Shown one piece after another: positions 43,627-51,634 of a stretch of DNA of 64,000 nt. Position numbers and translations under genes: made by a program. The notes under the pieces are model-generated. The model ran no database searches. It was not told the DNA's origin and saw only the letters and a list, made by a program, of their open reading frames with translations. The stretch's first letter is position 1, and the number at the start of each line of letters is the position of its first letter. Origin of the DNA: Bacillota bacterium (GTDB lineage: Bacteria > Bacillota > Clostridia > Acetivibrionales > DTU013); the NCBI GenBank assembly GCA_023426125.1, contig JAFABI010000016.1, positions 1-64,000 of the forward strand. The letters are read 5' to 3'.

Positions 43627-43658
43627 ATAAAAAACCGCACAAGGCATACCTCGCCTGT
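43627..43658 (-). terminator. Leader terminator 3 of the MutS2-like gene
   Basis: On the minus strand ACAGGC pairs with GCCTTGT across GAGGTAT and is followed by GCGGTTTTTT. It lies 85 nt before the start codon. Confidence 0.5.
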
Positions 43659-43783
43659 TATGGCAGAATGCTTCCGTGGTTGATTGGTCAATAAAGCGGA
43701 TGCAGGCAGGTCTTCGAAGCATACATTGGACTGAAATCCCGGAGCCGTCGGACTTACTTGAGCTTACGGCGCCGCGTCAAATG

Positions 43784-43813
43784 AAAAATGCCCGACAACA
43801 TACCTTGCCGGGC
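43784..43813 (-). terminator. Leader terminator 2 of the MutS2-like gene
   Basis: On the minus strand GCCCG pairs with CGGGC around a 14-nt loop and is followed by ATTTTTC. Its loop also contains the AGGTATG phrase found in terminator 3. Confidence 0.55.
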
Positions 43814-43896
43814 TCCGCGTATTAATCCTTATTTCGAAGATACAAACATATCAATGGTTGTGAAGCACTCTGTTAGGTAATGCCTTTTTAAGGACG

Positions 43897-43921
43897 AAAA
43901 AACATCCGGAACAACTTCCGG
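43897..43921 (-). terminator. Leader terminator 1 of the MutS2-like gene
   Basis: On the minus strand CCGGAA pairs perfectly with TTCCGG across GTTG and is followed by ATGTTTTTT. It is enclosed by a further AAGGAC/GTCCTT pair. It lies 31 nt after the stop codon of the small leader ORF. Confidence 0.7.
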
Positions 43922-43952
43922 TGTGTCTTATTGGTCCTTATTCCGACAATAT

Positions 43953-43988
43953 TCAGTTGAGAATCACCTTTACAGAGCTTACCGACAT
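43953..43988 (-). CDS. 11-aa leader ORF upstream of the MutS2-like gene
   Basis: AAAGGATGG stands before an ATG that opens the peptide MSVSSVKVILN and then TGA. A promoter (44022-44050) lies about 30 nt upstream and an intrinsic terminator follows 31 nt after the stop. Such an arrangement is typical of ribosome-controlled attenuation. It is too short to be proven by sequence alone. Confidence 0.45.
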   Translation of the reverse strand: MSVSSVKVILN

Positions 43989-44021
43989 CAAAACCATCCT
44001 TTCGTTTTCTTATATAGTTAT

Positions 44022-44050
44022 AAAGTAACACATGAATTTTTATTCGTCAA
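44022..44050 (-). promoter_or_regulatory. Promoter of the MutS2-like gene leader
   Basis: On the minus strand TTGACG (44050-44045), a 17-nt spacer and TACTTT (44027-44022). Transcription would start near 44015, giving a leader of about 470 nt. Confidence 0.5.
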
Positions 44051-44084
44051 CAAAGAAATTTTTCACTATAAAATAAAGTTTATC

Positions 44085-44113
44085 TTGCAAATTTGTGCCA
44101 ATTCTGGTAACAT
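44085..44113 (+). promoter_or_regulatory. Promoter of the ABC-2 transporter operon
   Basis: TTGCAA (44085-44090), a 17-nt spacer and TAACAT (44108-44113), about 35 nt before the first permease gene. It is divergent from the leader promoter at 44022-44050. Confidence 0.5.
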
Positions 44114-44149
44114 AAAAAGAACAAAAGTTCGGGCAAGGGTGGGGTTGAA

Positions 44150-44980
44150 ATGCGGAATTTGGCGAAAATTGTCCGGCAGCGGTTTGGCATCCTTAAAGCG
44201 GTTGCTTTCGCTACATACAAGGAATGGTCGGTTTACCGGTCCCATTCCATGGTATCGATTTTTGTCGGCCCTGTGTACTTCCTTGTGCAGTATTTCATCT
44301 GGAAGGCTGTTTACAATACCCGCGACAGCATCAGCGGTCTGTCCCTGGAGCAGATGATAACCTATTTTGCCATCGCCTCGCTGATCAGCTATATCATCAT
44401 GGATTTTGCGGACTGGAACCTTCAGATGCTGATCCATACCGGTAAATTCCTTACCTTCGTAATGCGGCCGATGTCGCATGTTTATTTTGCTTTTTCACAA
44501 AAGGTGGGGCACCGGGTGCTGGGGATTGTTTTTGAATTTCTTCCGCTGTTTTTGATATTCACTTTGATTATCAGGATAAGGCTTGTCCCGGCCCAGCCCT
44601 TTTGGGCGGTATTGTCCATTGCCCTGGGCTTTGTCATGATGTTCCTGGTGAATTACTGCGTAGGCGTTACCGCCTTTTGGCTTACAAGGACATCCGGCAT
44701 ACGGAGGATGTTCCTGATTCTGCGTGATATCTGTTCCGGCGTGCTGGTTCCTCTTACGCTTTTTCCCGCCTTGCTGCAAAAGGTTTTTTTTGTCCTGCCG
44801 TTTCAGTTTATCACCTATGTCCCCATAAGAGTTTTTATCGGCTCCTATGAATTGGGAGGGTATTCCTGTACAATACCACAAATTGTAGGGATCCAGACGG
44901 TTGCAGTTTTGCTTATGGCAATATTTACAATCCTGTTCTATAAGCAGGGGCTAAAGCAGTTTACGGGGGTGGGGGCATGA
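44150..44980 (+). CDS. ABC-2 type permease (first subunit)
   Basis: The 276-aa protein has six hydrophobic helices in the pattern of the ABC-2/DUF990 permeases: YKEWSVYRSHSMVSIFVGPVYF at the N-terminus and a helix with VNYCVGVTAFWLTRTSGIRR. With the next two genes it would form an exporter; the substrate is unknown (relatives have been linked to lipids, drugs or bacteriocins). GGGTGGGG is 7 nt before ATG 44150. It overlaps the next gene by 4 bp (ATGA), indicating coupled translation. Confidence 0.88.
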   Translation: MRNLAKIVRQRFGILKAVAFATYKEWSVYRSHSMVSIFVGPVYFLVQYFIWKAVYNTRDSISGLSLEQMITYFAIASLISYIIMDFADWNLQMLIHTGKFLTFVMRPMSHVYFAFSQKVGHRVLGIVFEFLPLFLIFTLIIRIRLVPAQPFWAVLSIALGFVMMFLVNYCVGVTAFWLTRTSGIRRMFLILRDICSGVLVPLTLFPALLQKVFFVLPFQFITYVPIRVFIGSYELGGYSCTIPQIVGIQTVAVLLMAIFTILFYKQGLKQFTGVGA

Positions 44981-45759
44981 AAAGGAACCTCCGGCTGTAT
45001 TTAATGGCTCTGAAAAACAGCTTTGCTTCCAGGATTACCTACCGTGCGGACTTTTTCTTCAGCACGGCCATGATATTCCTATCCGAACTGCTGATACCGT
45101 TCATTACGGTGCTGATTTATAAAACAGGCGCATCCTTTCCGGGTTGGAAGTTTGAAGAGGTACTGCTGCTCCAGGGAATATTCCTCCTGTCCAGAGGTAT
45201 GGCAAACCTTTTGTTTTTCGGGCTGGTATGGAACACCTTGAACCGTGTCAGAGAGGGCTCCTACGATATTCTGCTGATCAAACCGGCATCAACACTGTTT
45301 CTGTCGGTTGCCACCAATTTTGAACCGGACAGTATCGGCGTCGTTGCCTGCGGACTGCTGGTTTCCCTTTATGCCCTTACGATGCTGCCTGCACCCGGCA
45401 TTACGGAAATTTTTCTGTTTGTGCTGTTGTTTATGCTATCCCTGGTCATGCTTTTTGCATTTGCGCTGCTCATGGCGGGAAGCGTGTTCAAATGGGTGGG
45501 CAACAGCAGAATTTATGAAATCTTCGACAGCCTCCTGTCCTTTGGCAACTATCCCAGAAGTATTTTCTCCAGAGGCTTTCAGACGATTATTTCGTATATC
45601 GTACCCATAGCGGCCGTTGGATTTTTACCGGCCTCGGTCCTGCTTGGGAAAAAGCCGGAAGGGATACTGGCCACAGGGGCGGTCTGCTTGCTGTTTTTGC
45701 TGGTCAGCGCCGGCTTCTGGAAAATGATGCTGAGGCGGTACACCAGTGCGGGAGGGTGA
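44977..45759 (+). CDS. ABC-2 type permease (second subunit)
   Basis: The 260-aa protein has six hydrophobic helices, the N-terminal YLMALKNSFASRITYRADFFF segment and NRVREGSYDILLIKPASTLF, features of the DUF990 ABC-2 family. It pairs with the first subunit. After its stop codon, 3.5 tandem 61-62-bp repeats separate it from the ATPase gene, which is unusual for an operon whose genes are otherwise overlapping. Confidence 0.88.
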   Translation: MKRNLRLYLMALKNSFASRITYRADFFFSTAMIFLSELLIPFITVLIYKTGASFPGWKFEEVLLLQGIFLLSRGMANLLFFGLVWNTLNRVREGSYDILLIKPASTLFLSVATNFEPDSIGVVACGLLVSLYALTMLPAPGITEIFLFVLLFMLSLVMLFAFALLMAGSVFKWVGNSRIYEIFDSLLSFGNYPRSIFSRGFQTIISYIVPIAAVGFLPASVLLGKKPEGILATGAVCLLFLLVSAGFWKMMLRRYTSAGG

Positions 45760-45774
45760 CAGGCTTGCTGTAAA

Positions 45775-45981
45775 GTAGGGGCGCGCATTGCACGTCCTCG
45801 CAGTCTACGGAGTGCAGGAACAGGATGAAGGATCCGTAGGGGCGCGCATTGCGCGTCCATGCAGTCTAAGGAGTGCAGGAACAGGATGAAATATTCCGTA
45901 GGGGCGCGCATTGCGCGTCCATGCAGTCTAAGGAGTGCGAGAACAGATGAAAGATTCCGTAGGGGCGCGCATTGCGCGTCC
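45775..45981. repeat. Tandem 61-62-bp repeats inside the ABC-2 operon
   Basis: Copies start at 45775, 45836, 45898 and 45959 with GTAGGGGCGCGCATTG; the last is partial. Copies differ at a few positions. The unit contains the GGGCGCGCATTGCGCG palindrome of the dispersed family at 41481. It fills most of the 253-nt gap between the second permease and the ATPase gene. Confidence 0.9.
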
Positions 45982-46012
45982 GCCCTGTCACATTGGAGAA
46001 TGGAGGCTTTGA

Positions 46013-46999
46013 ATGGCTATCATGAAGATCAGAGAATTGAGGAAGACCTATCTGACGCATGAACGCGGCAGTTCCTTCCTCGACTCCCTTAAGAGTCTGG
46101 TAAAGAGAAAGATTATTGAGGTGGAGGCGTTAAAGGGCATCTCCTTTGAGGTTGAAGAAGGAGAAATGCTCGGACTCCTGGGACCCAACGGGGCCGGCAA
46201 GTCGACTACCTTGAAAATCCTGACGGGAGTGCTTTATCCTACTTCCGGGGAGGCCGAGATCATGGGGTATGTCCCATGGCTGAAGCGCAAACAATATGTA
46301 GCCCGGATCGGAGCCGTTTTTGGACAGAAATCCCAGCTGATATGGGATATACCGCCACTGGACTCCTTTGAAATGAACAGGGTTATTTATGACATTCCGG
46401 CCCGGCTGTACAAGGAACGGCTTTCCAGAATGGTTGAGCTGCTGGAGGTGGGAGGGCATGTAAAAAAGCCCACCAGGCAGTTGTCCCTGGGTGAACGGAT
46501 GAAGTGTGAGTTTATCATGGCGATGCTTCATGATCCGAAAATCGTTTTCCTGGACGAACCTACCATTGGACTGGATGTTATAGCAAAAGAGCGCATACGC
46601 GACTTTATCCTTGAAATGAATAGAAAGGGCACCACCTTTGTGCTTACCACCCATGACCTTGACGATGTGGAAAAAATGGCAAGGCGTGTGATGGTGGTAA
46701 ACAAGGGTGAAATCGTATATGACGACAGTATGGACGCGCTGTGCAGGTTTTTTGGCGGCAGGAAACTGGTAAGCATCGCCACACAAAGGCCTCTGCCGGA
46801 TTTTAACAATGTGCCGGGTATTCACGTCAAGGCTGTGGTCACTCCTCACAACGCAGAATTGGAACTGGATACCGACCTGCTGGAACTGAACCGGTTTATT
46901 AAATCCATGAATGACGAATATATTTTAAGTGACCTGACCATGCGGCCGCCGCAAATAGAAAGTGTTATCAAAGAGCTCTATATCACCACAAACAAATAA
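46013..46999 (+). CDS. ABC transporter ATP-binding protein
   Basis: The 328-aa ATPase has Walker A GPNGAGKST (57-65), the signature LSLGERMK, Walker B IVFLDEPTIGLD and the switch His in TTHDLDD. The pattern FGQKSQLIWDIPPLDSF is typical of the ATPases that serve DUF990/ABC-2 permeases. It should power the two permeases encoded upstream. GGAGG lies before ATG 46013. It is 17 bp from the beta-lactamase-fold gene, probably in the same operon. Confidence 0.92.
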   Translation: MAIMKIRELRKTYLTHERGSSFLDSLKSLVKRKIIEVEALKGISFEVEEGEMLGLLGPNGAGKSTTLKILTGVLYPTSGEAEIMGYVPWLKRKQYVARIGAVFGQKSQLIWDIPPLDSFEMNRVIYDIPARLYKERLSRMVELLEVGGHVKKPTRQLSLGERMKCEFIMAMLHDPKIVFLDEPTIGLDVIAKERIRDFILEMNRKGTTFVLTTHDLDDVEKMARRVMVVNKGEIVYDDSMDALCRFFGGRKLVSIATQRPLPDFNNVPGIHVKAVVTPHNAELELDTDLLELNRFIKSMNDEYILSDLTMRPPQIESVIKELYITTNK

Positions 47000-47016
47000 T
47001 AAGAGGGGGTTTTAAA

Positions 47017-48462
47017 ATGAGTAACAGCAAGAAGGATGATCTGCTCAGACTCCAGGGTCTGGAGGATTTGATCGAAGGCGGTCTCAAGGAATGGAAGGTG
47101 CCCGGTCTGGCCTTATCCGTTGTTAAAGACGGGGAGCTTTTGTTTTCCGGCGGATACGGCTTCAGAGTTCCGGAAAGCGGTCTGAAAATGAATGCCGATA
47201 CGCTGTACCGGATAGCTTCCAACACAAAAGCGTTTGTTTCCATGTCGCTGGCTATACTGGCGGACGAAGGCAAACTGGACTGGGATAAACCGGTCAGGCA
47301 CTATATACCCTATTTCAGGTTTAAAGACAAATATGCCTCCGAACACGTCACCCCCAGGGATTTGCTGTGCCACAGAACCGGGCTTCCGGCCCACGACGGG
47401 GCATTGCACGATTTCAATACAAGAAAGGAAATGGTTGAGAACCTGCAGTATCTGGAATCCTCCTATCCCATCCGGACAAAGCATCAATATAACAATCTCA
47501 TGTATATGACTGCCGGGCATCTGGTGGACTGCATTGCCGGGCAAAAGTGGGAGAGCTTTGTGCAGGAGAGGATTTTTGCCCCCCTTGGAATGGAAAAGAG
47601 CAATTTCTCTTTTGTCAAATCACGTTTAACTGAAAATTTTGCAGAATGCTACTACATGAAGGAGGATGAGCTAAGGCAGTACAAATTCAACTCAGGGGCG
47701 GCGGATCCCGAATACATTTATCCCAGATCCCCTTCCGGGGGCATTAACACTACGGCAAATGAGATGGCCGACTGGATGCTTCTGCAATTGAACAAGGGAG
47801 AATTCAAGGGGAAAAGGGTGGTATCCGAAAAGGCGTTTGCCGAAATGCATTCGCCGCAGATGATTGACAATTGGAATTCTCCCTATGAAGAGTATGGCGA
47901 ATCAAGCTGCGGTCTCGGCTGGTTCATCTGGGCATACAGGGGAGAGAAGCTGGTTGTGCACGGCGGATTTTTTGGAAGCCAGGTATACCTGATGCCAAAA
48001 AGAAATATCGGCATTACAATCATGCCCACCCTGGGAAGTCCTCTCGCAGACATTGTACTTTGCAATATTTTTGACCGCTTGCTGGGACTGGACCAGATCG
48101 ACTGGACTTCCAGAAAGCTTAAGGAAAGGGAGGATGCGAAAAGGAATCAGCAGCCGGCGGTATCGGACCAGATCAAGGGCACTTCGCCTTCACAGCCCCT
48201 GGAAGCTTTTTGCGGGGAATACTGCGACAGGGGGTATGGCAAATTATCCATAAAATCGGACGGATCCAGGCTTTTTATCGAAAACGAGGGGCATAACCAT
48301 TATCTTCGGCATTATCACTATGATACCTTTGAGCTTCTTGAGTCCGACGACGAAGCTTTTTGCAAGGCTACCTTCCACACCGATGCAAAAGGCGTCATAA
48401 GCAGTGTTTCAGTACCCTTTGAACCGGCTGTTAAAGATATCGTATTTACAAGGAGTGCATAA
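47017..48462 (+). CDS. Serine hydrolase of the beta-lactamase/penicillin-binding (class C) fold
   Basis: The 481-aa protein has the class C catalytic set: SNTK with Ser68/Lys71, a Y-N-N near 157 and HGG near 315. A C-terminal beta domain (about 385-478) resembles DUF3471. There is no signal peptide, so it probably works in the cytoplasm. Family members are esterases, peptidases or D-aminoacyl hydrolases more often than true beta-lactamases. GAGGGGG is before ATG 47017. It lies between the exporter ATPase and the N-formylglutamate amidohydrolase-like gene. Confidence 0.88.
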   Translation: MSNSKKDDLLRLQGLEDLIEGGLKEWKVPGLALSVVKDGELLFSGGYGFRVPESGLKMNADTLYRIASNTKAFVSMSLAILADEGKLDWDKPVRHYIPYFRFKDKYASEHVTPRDLLCHRTGLPAHDGALHDFNTRKEMVENLQYLESSYPIRTKHQYNNLMYMTAGHLVDCIAGQKWESFVQERIFAPLGMEKSNFSFVKSRLTENFAECYYMKEDELRQYKFNSGAADPEYIYPRSPSGGINTTANEMADWMLLQLNKGEFKGKRVVSEKAFAEMHSPQMIDNWNSPYEEYGESSCGLGWFIWAYRGEKLVVHGGFFGSQVYLMPKRNIGITIMPTLGSPLADIVLCNIFDRLLGLDQIDWTSRKLKEREDAKRNQQPAVSDQIKGTSPSQPLEAFCGEYCDRGYGKLSIKSDGSRLFIENEGHNHYLRHYHYDTFELLESDDEAFCKATFHTDAKGVISSVSVPFEPAVKDIVFTRSA

Positions 48463-48465
48463 GTT

Positions 48466-49218
48466 ATGACGAAGCCCGTACTGATCCATCTGCCGCACAG
48501 CTCTCTTCATGTTCCGGCGGATATCAGAAAGGATATCCTTTTAAGCGACGGGGAGCTGGAACAGGAAATGCGCTTGATTACCGACCGGTATACCGACGAG
48601 CTGTTTGAGTGTCCGGGCGCATTGATCCACAAGAACACGGTCAACCGGATCGTTTTCGACCCCGAACGTTTCCGAAGTGATTCAGAGGAAGAAATGGCCA
48701 GGTTTGGCATGGGCGCCATCTACATAAGGACTGCCAATGGAAGGCCGATGCGGGAATTGGCCGAGCACCGGCGGGAAGAGCTGATGCAGCGGTTTTACGA
48801 CCCTTATCATGCCGAATTGGAAAGAAAAACAGGCAGCCTGCTTGAGAAGTTTGGCAAATGCCTTATTCTTGACGGGCATTCCTTCCCGCAGGTGCCGCTG
48901 CTTTTCGAATTGGATAAAAGCCCCGACAGGCCGGACATTTGCATCGGGACCAGTGATTTCCATACACCCGGGGATTTATGCCGGAGGATGATAGAGCACG
49001 TTGAGAGAAAGGGCCTGTCTGTAAAATTGAATTCGCCCTTTGCAGGCACCATGGTGCCCATGAAATTTTACCGGAAGGACAAAAGAGTGTCTTCGGTCAT
49101 GGTTGAAGTCAACCGGAAGCTGTATATGAATGAAGCAACCGGCGAAAAGAGTCCGGGGTTTGATGCGGTAAAAAGGTTTATTGACGACCTGCTTCAAGAA
49201 ATTTTAAAAATGCTTTGA
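48466..49218 (+). CDS. N-formylglutamate amidohydrolase-like protein
   Basis: The 250-aa protein has the family pattern: IHLPHSS at the N-terminus, RIVFDPERF near 65, GHSF at about 142 and VMVEVNRKLYM near 208. These give the metal-binding His/Asp/Glu set of a zinc amidohydrolase. The known reaction releases formate from N-formyl-glutamate; no histidine-degradation genes are nearby, so the real substrate is uncertain. GGAG lies before ATG 48466, 3 bp after the previous stop, so it is co-translated. It converges with the phosphoesterase gene over a GGGGG/CCCCC hairpin near 49227-49245. Confidence 0.85.
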   Translation: MTKPVLIHLPHSSLHVPADIRKDILLSDGELEQEMRLITDRYTDELFECPGALIHKNTVNRIVFDPERFRSDSEEEMARFGMGAIYIRTANGRPMRELAEHRREELMQRFYDPYHAELERKTGSLLEKFGKCLILDGHSFPQVPLLFELDKSPDRPDICIGTSDFHTPGDLCRRMIEHVERKGLSVKLNSPFAGTMVPMKFYRKDKRVSSVMVEVNRKLYMNEATGEKSPGFDAVKRFIDDLLQEILKML

Positions 49219-49235
49219 CAATGGCGGGGGCCTCA

Positions 49236-50600
49236 TCAACCCCCATCCAGGTCCAATGTGACGTTGTCATCCGGAGGGTATAGATCCTTCCACAGCCCCT
49301 CCGGCACATATTTTTGCGTTTTATATGCGATACGGCCCCAGAGGCCCAGTGCTTTTCCGTTAAAGACAGGCTTTTCCGCTTCATTTTCGTTTCCCTTATA
49401 ATGCGCAATGAAGCCGGCTGCAACATAGGCGGCGATAGAATCCGCATCTTTGTCCGGGACCCAGAAACGCCTCAGGATATCATAGGCTTCTTTTTCTATG
49501 CTGTCATAGACAAATTGGTGCGCATTCTTTTCAAAATTGGTGCCGGGATGAAGCATTCCAGCCATATACTCCGATGTTATGCTTATTTTATTCCCTGCAA
49601 GGATGCAATAGCGGACAGCACAGGGAGCCGTAGAGAGCGATCCGGTTTCAATATCATAAAGAAAACCGTAGTCGCCAAAATCTGCGCGTGTGATATCCTG
49701 TGCATGGTAGTGCCCTGTAAAGGCGAGACGCACATTGTAGGAAGCCAGCAATTTTCCTATGTATTTATAATCTTCCACAAGATAATTCGGATGCAATTTA
49801 CTCTGGCCGGTCCAATGCTCTACAATGCCATGATGCCCCATGACCATGACCGCTTTCCCACTTTCCACGGCTTTTTGCAGGATGCCTTCCAGCCACTTTT
49901 CCTGATTTTGCGAGAGCTTCCCGCCGACGATTTCCTTTCCGCCGGGTTTGTTTTCCCTATAACGGCAGGAGTCTATGGCCACAAGCCAGAGGCCGGGAAC
50001 CGGTTCGGCCACATAACTCAGGGAATTGGCGTCTTTATCGATGGCATTGCCGTAACCAAACTTGCTGTAAATGTCGGCAAACCGGGAAGGGGTGACGGAG
50101 GGGACGGAAACCGTCCTGTCACCCTCATACCTAAAAGCTCCAGGATTGTTGATATCGTGATTGCCGGGAATTACATAAACCTTCAAGCCATTTTCCGTAA
50201 GTTTCGAAAGGGCGGCCGAAACCTTCTGGTGGCAGATCAGTTCACCATCCTTTGTAAGGTCGCCTGGAACCAAAACAAACTGGGCTCCGGAATTGTTTAT
50301 ATGATCAATGGCAAGGGTCAGCAAATCCGCGCTGTCCTTAAGCAGCTTGCGGTCCGACTGGAGGTATTCTTCAAATGCAGGGCCGGTGGTTCCCAGGGAT
50401 GCAGCATAGTAATGCAGGTCGCTGATAACCGCAAAACGGGTATCCGGGTAGGAAACCATATCCTGTGCAGGCTTGCCGAAAGTGTAATGAAGCCCGGGTA
50501 AGCTTTTTATGTATCCTGAAATGGCAAAATAAAATAGAACAGCAACTGCTGCGGCGAGCAAAATCAGAATCGTTTTACGGATGAAATGCACTTTCTTCAT
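49236..50600 (-). CDS. Membrane-anchored metallophosphoesterase
   Basis: The 454-aa protein has an N-terminal membrane anchor (about 9-30) and a calcineurin-type phosphoesterase domain with every metal motif: FAVISDLHYY, VPGDLTKDGE, PGNHDIN, GHHG and TGHYH. It should hydrolyse a phosphoester outside the membrane. The C-terminus (about 360-454) has no known motif. AGAGGG precedes ATG 50600. It is divergent from the WYL regulator gene, which may control it. Confidence 0.88.
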   Translation of the reverse strand: MKKVHFIRKTILILLAAAVAVLFYFAISGYIKSLPGLHYTFGKPAQDMVSYPDTRFAVISDLHYYAASLGTTGPAFEEYLQSDRKLLKDSADLLTLAIDHINNSGAQFVLVPGDLTKDGELICHQKVSAALSKLTENGLKVYVIPGNHDINNPGAFRYEGDRTVSVPSVTPSRFADIYSKFGYGNAIDKDANSLSYVAEPVPGLWLVAIDSCRYRENKPGGKEIVGGKLSQNQEKWLEGILQKAVESGKAVMVMGHHGIVEHWTGQSKLHPNYLVEDYKYIGKLLASYNVRLAFTGHYHAQDITRADFGDYGFLYDIETGSLSTAPCAVRYCILAGNKISITSEYMAGMLHPGTNFEKNAHQFVYDSIEKEAYDILRRFWVPDKDADSIAAYVAAGFIAHYKGNENEAEKPVFNGKALGLWGRIAYKTQKYVPEGLWKDLYPPDDNVTLDLDGG

Positions 50601-50702
50601 ACAGCCCTCTAGATTTCAAATCCTATTCTACATATATACCATGAATAGGATATACATATGACTGGCTTATCATGTATAATTATTACGAGGGGATGTGGGG
50701 CA

Positions 50703-51623
50703 ATGAAGATCAACCGCTTATTGGAAATAACGATCATTTTGCTTAATAAAGGGACCATTACGGCAAAAGAACTTGCCGAAAGGTTTGAAGTCTCTACAAG
50801 AACCATTTACAGGGATGTGGATGTGCTATCCGGCGCAGGCGTGCCTGTTTTTATGAATAAGGGAAACGGCGGCGGTATTTCTCTGTTGGAGAACTATTCC
50901 CTGAATAAAGCCTTAATATCCCAGCATGAAAGTGAAAGCCTGCTGTTTGCACTAAAAACACTGCAGGCCACCAAATATCCGGAAATTGACGCCATGCTGG
51001 ATAAAATCGGAGCGATTTTCAAGCATGTGGATTCGTCTGACTGGGTATATATCGATTTTTCTCCGTGGAGCAGCAACCCCAATGAATACAACAAGTTTGC
51101 AGACATTAAAAAAGCAATCCTTGAACGCAAGGTCATTTCCTTTGATTATATCAATGCCGACGGCGGCAGAAGCCTGCGCAGCATCGAACCCATGCGGCTT
51201 ATTTTTAAAGGACAGGCGTGGTATCTATGGGGTTACTGCAATTTAAAACAGGATTTCCGCGTCTTTCGCATTTCCAGAATAAAAAAGGTCCTGGTGACAG
51301 GCACGTCTTTTGTCCGGAGAAAGCCTGAAGAGCATACAAAAGAAGGGCAGTATGGCGAGCCTCCGAAAGAATTGGTGCACCTCAGGCTGAAATTTTACCC
51401 CCAGGTACTCTGCAGGCTCTATGACGACTTTGAGGACGAGCTCATTGTCAGAAATGCCGACGGCACCTGTGAAGTAAACGTCGCATACCCGGAAGACGAA
51501 TGGGTATACGGCTACCTGCTGTCGTTCGGCTGTTATGTGGAAGTGCTGGAGCCGGCCCACATCAGAGACATACTGTCGGACAGAATGAAAAAAGCGTTGA
51601 GATATTACCCCGACGGAAAATGA
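50703..51623 (+). CDS. HTH/WYL-domain transcriptional regulator (YafY family)
   Basis: The 306-aa protein has an N-terminal HTH_11 domain (1-60; ITAKELAERFEVSTRTIYRDVDVL) and a WYL domain (about 140-215, with QAWYLWGYCNLKQDFRVFRISRI) and a WCX C-terminal extension (about 230-305). WYL proteins bind small ligands or nucleic acids and switch transcription. GGGGATG precedes ATG 50703; the in-frame ATG at 50658 is not supported. It is divergent from the phosphoesterase gene and convergent with the orphan binding-protein gene. Confidence 0.9.
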   Translation: MKINRLLEITIILLNKGTITAKELAERFEVSTRTIYRDVDVLSGAGVPVFMNKGNGGGISLLENYSLNKALISQHESESLLFALKTLQATKYPEIDAMLDKIGAIFKHVDSSDWVYIDFSPWSSNPNEYNKFADIKKAILERKVISFDYINADGGRSLRSIEPMRLIFKGQAWYLWGYCNLKQDFRVFRISRIKKVLVTGTSFVRRKPEEHTKEGQYGEPPKELVHLRLKFYPQVLCRLYDDFEDELIVRNADGTCEVNVAYPEDEWVYGYLLSFGCYVEVLEPAHIRDILSDRMKKALRYYPDGK

Positions 51624-51634
51624 AATCCTCTCCG

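Noticed and set aside
43543..43722. N-terminal extension of the MutS2-like protein by 60 codons
   Set aside because: The extension reads through a leader with terminators and does not resemble MutS2; GTG 43542 has GGAGGG at ideal spacing and begins the conserved N-terminus.
45859..46062. Open frame over the tandem repeats with G-A-R-I-A-R-P-type residues
   Set aside because: Such frames are produced by the GGGCGCGCATTGCGCG repeat family wherever it occurs and are a known kind of false gene call.
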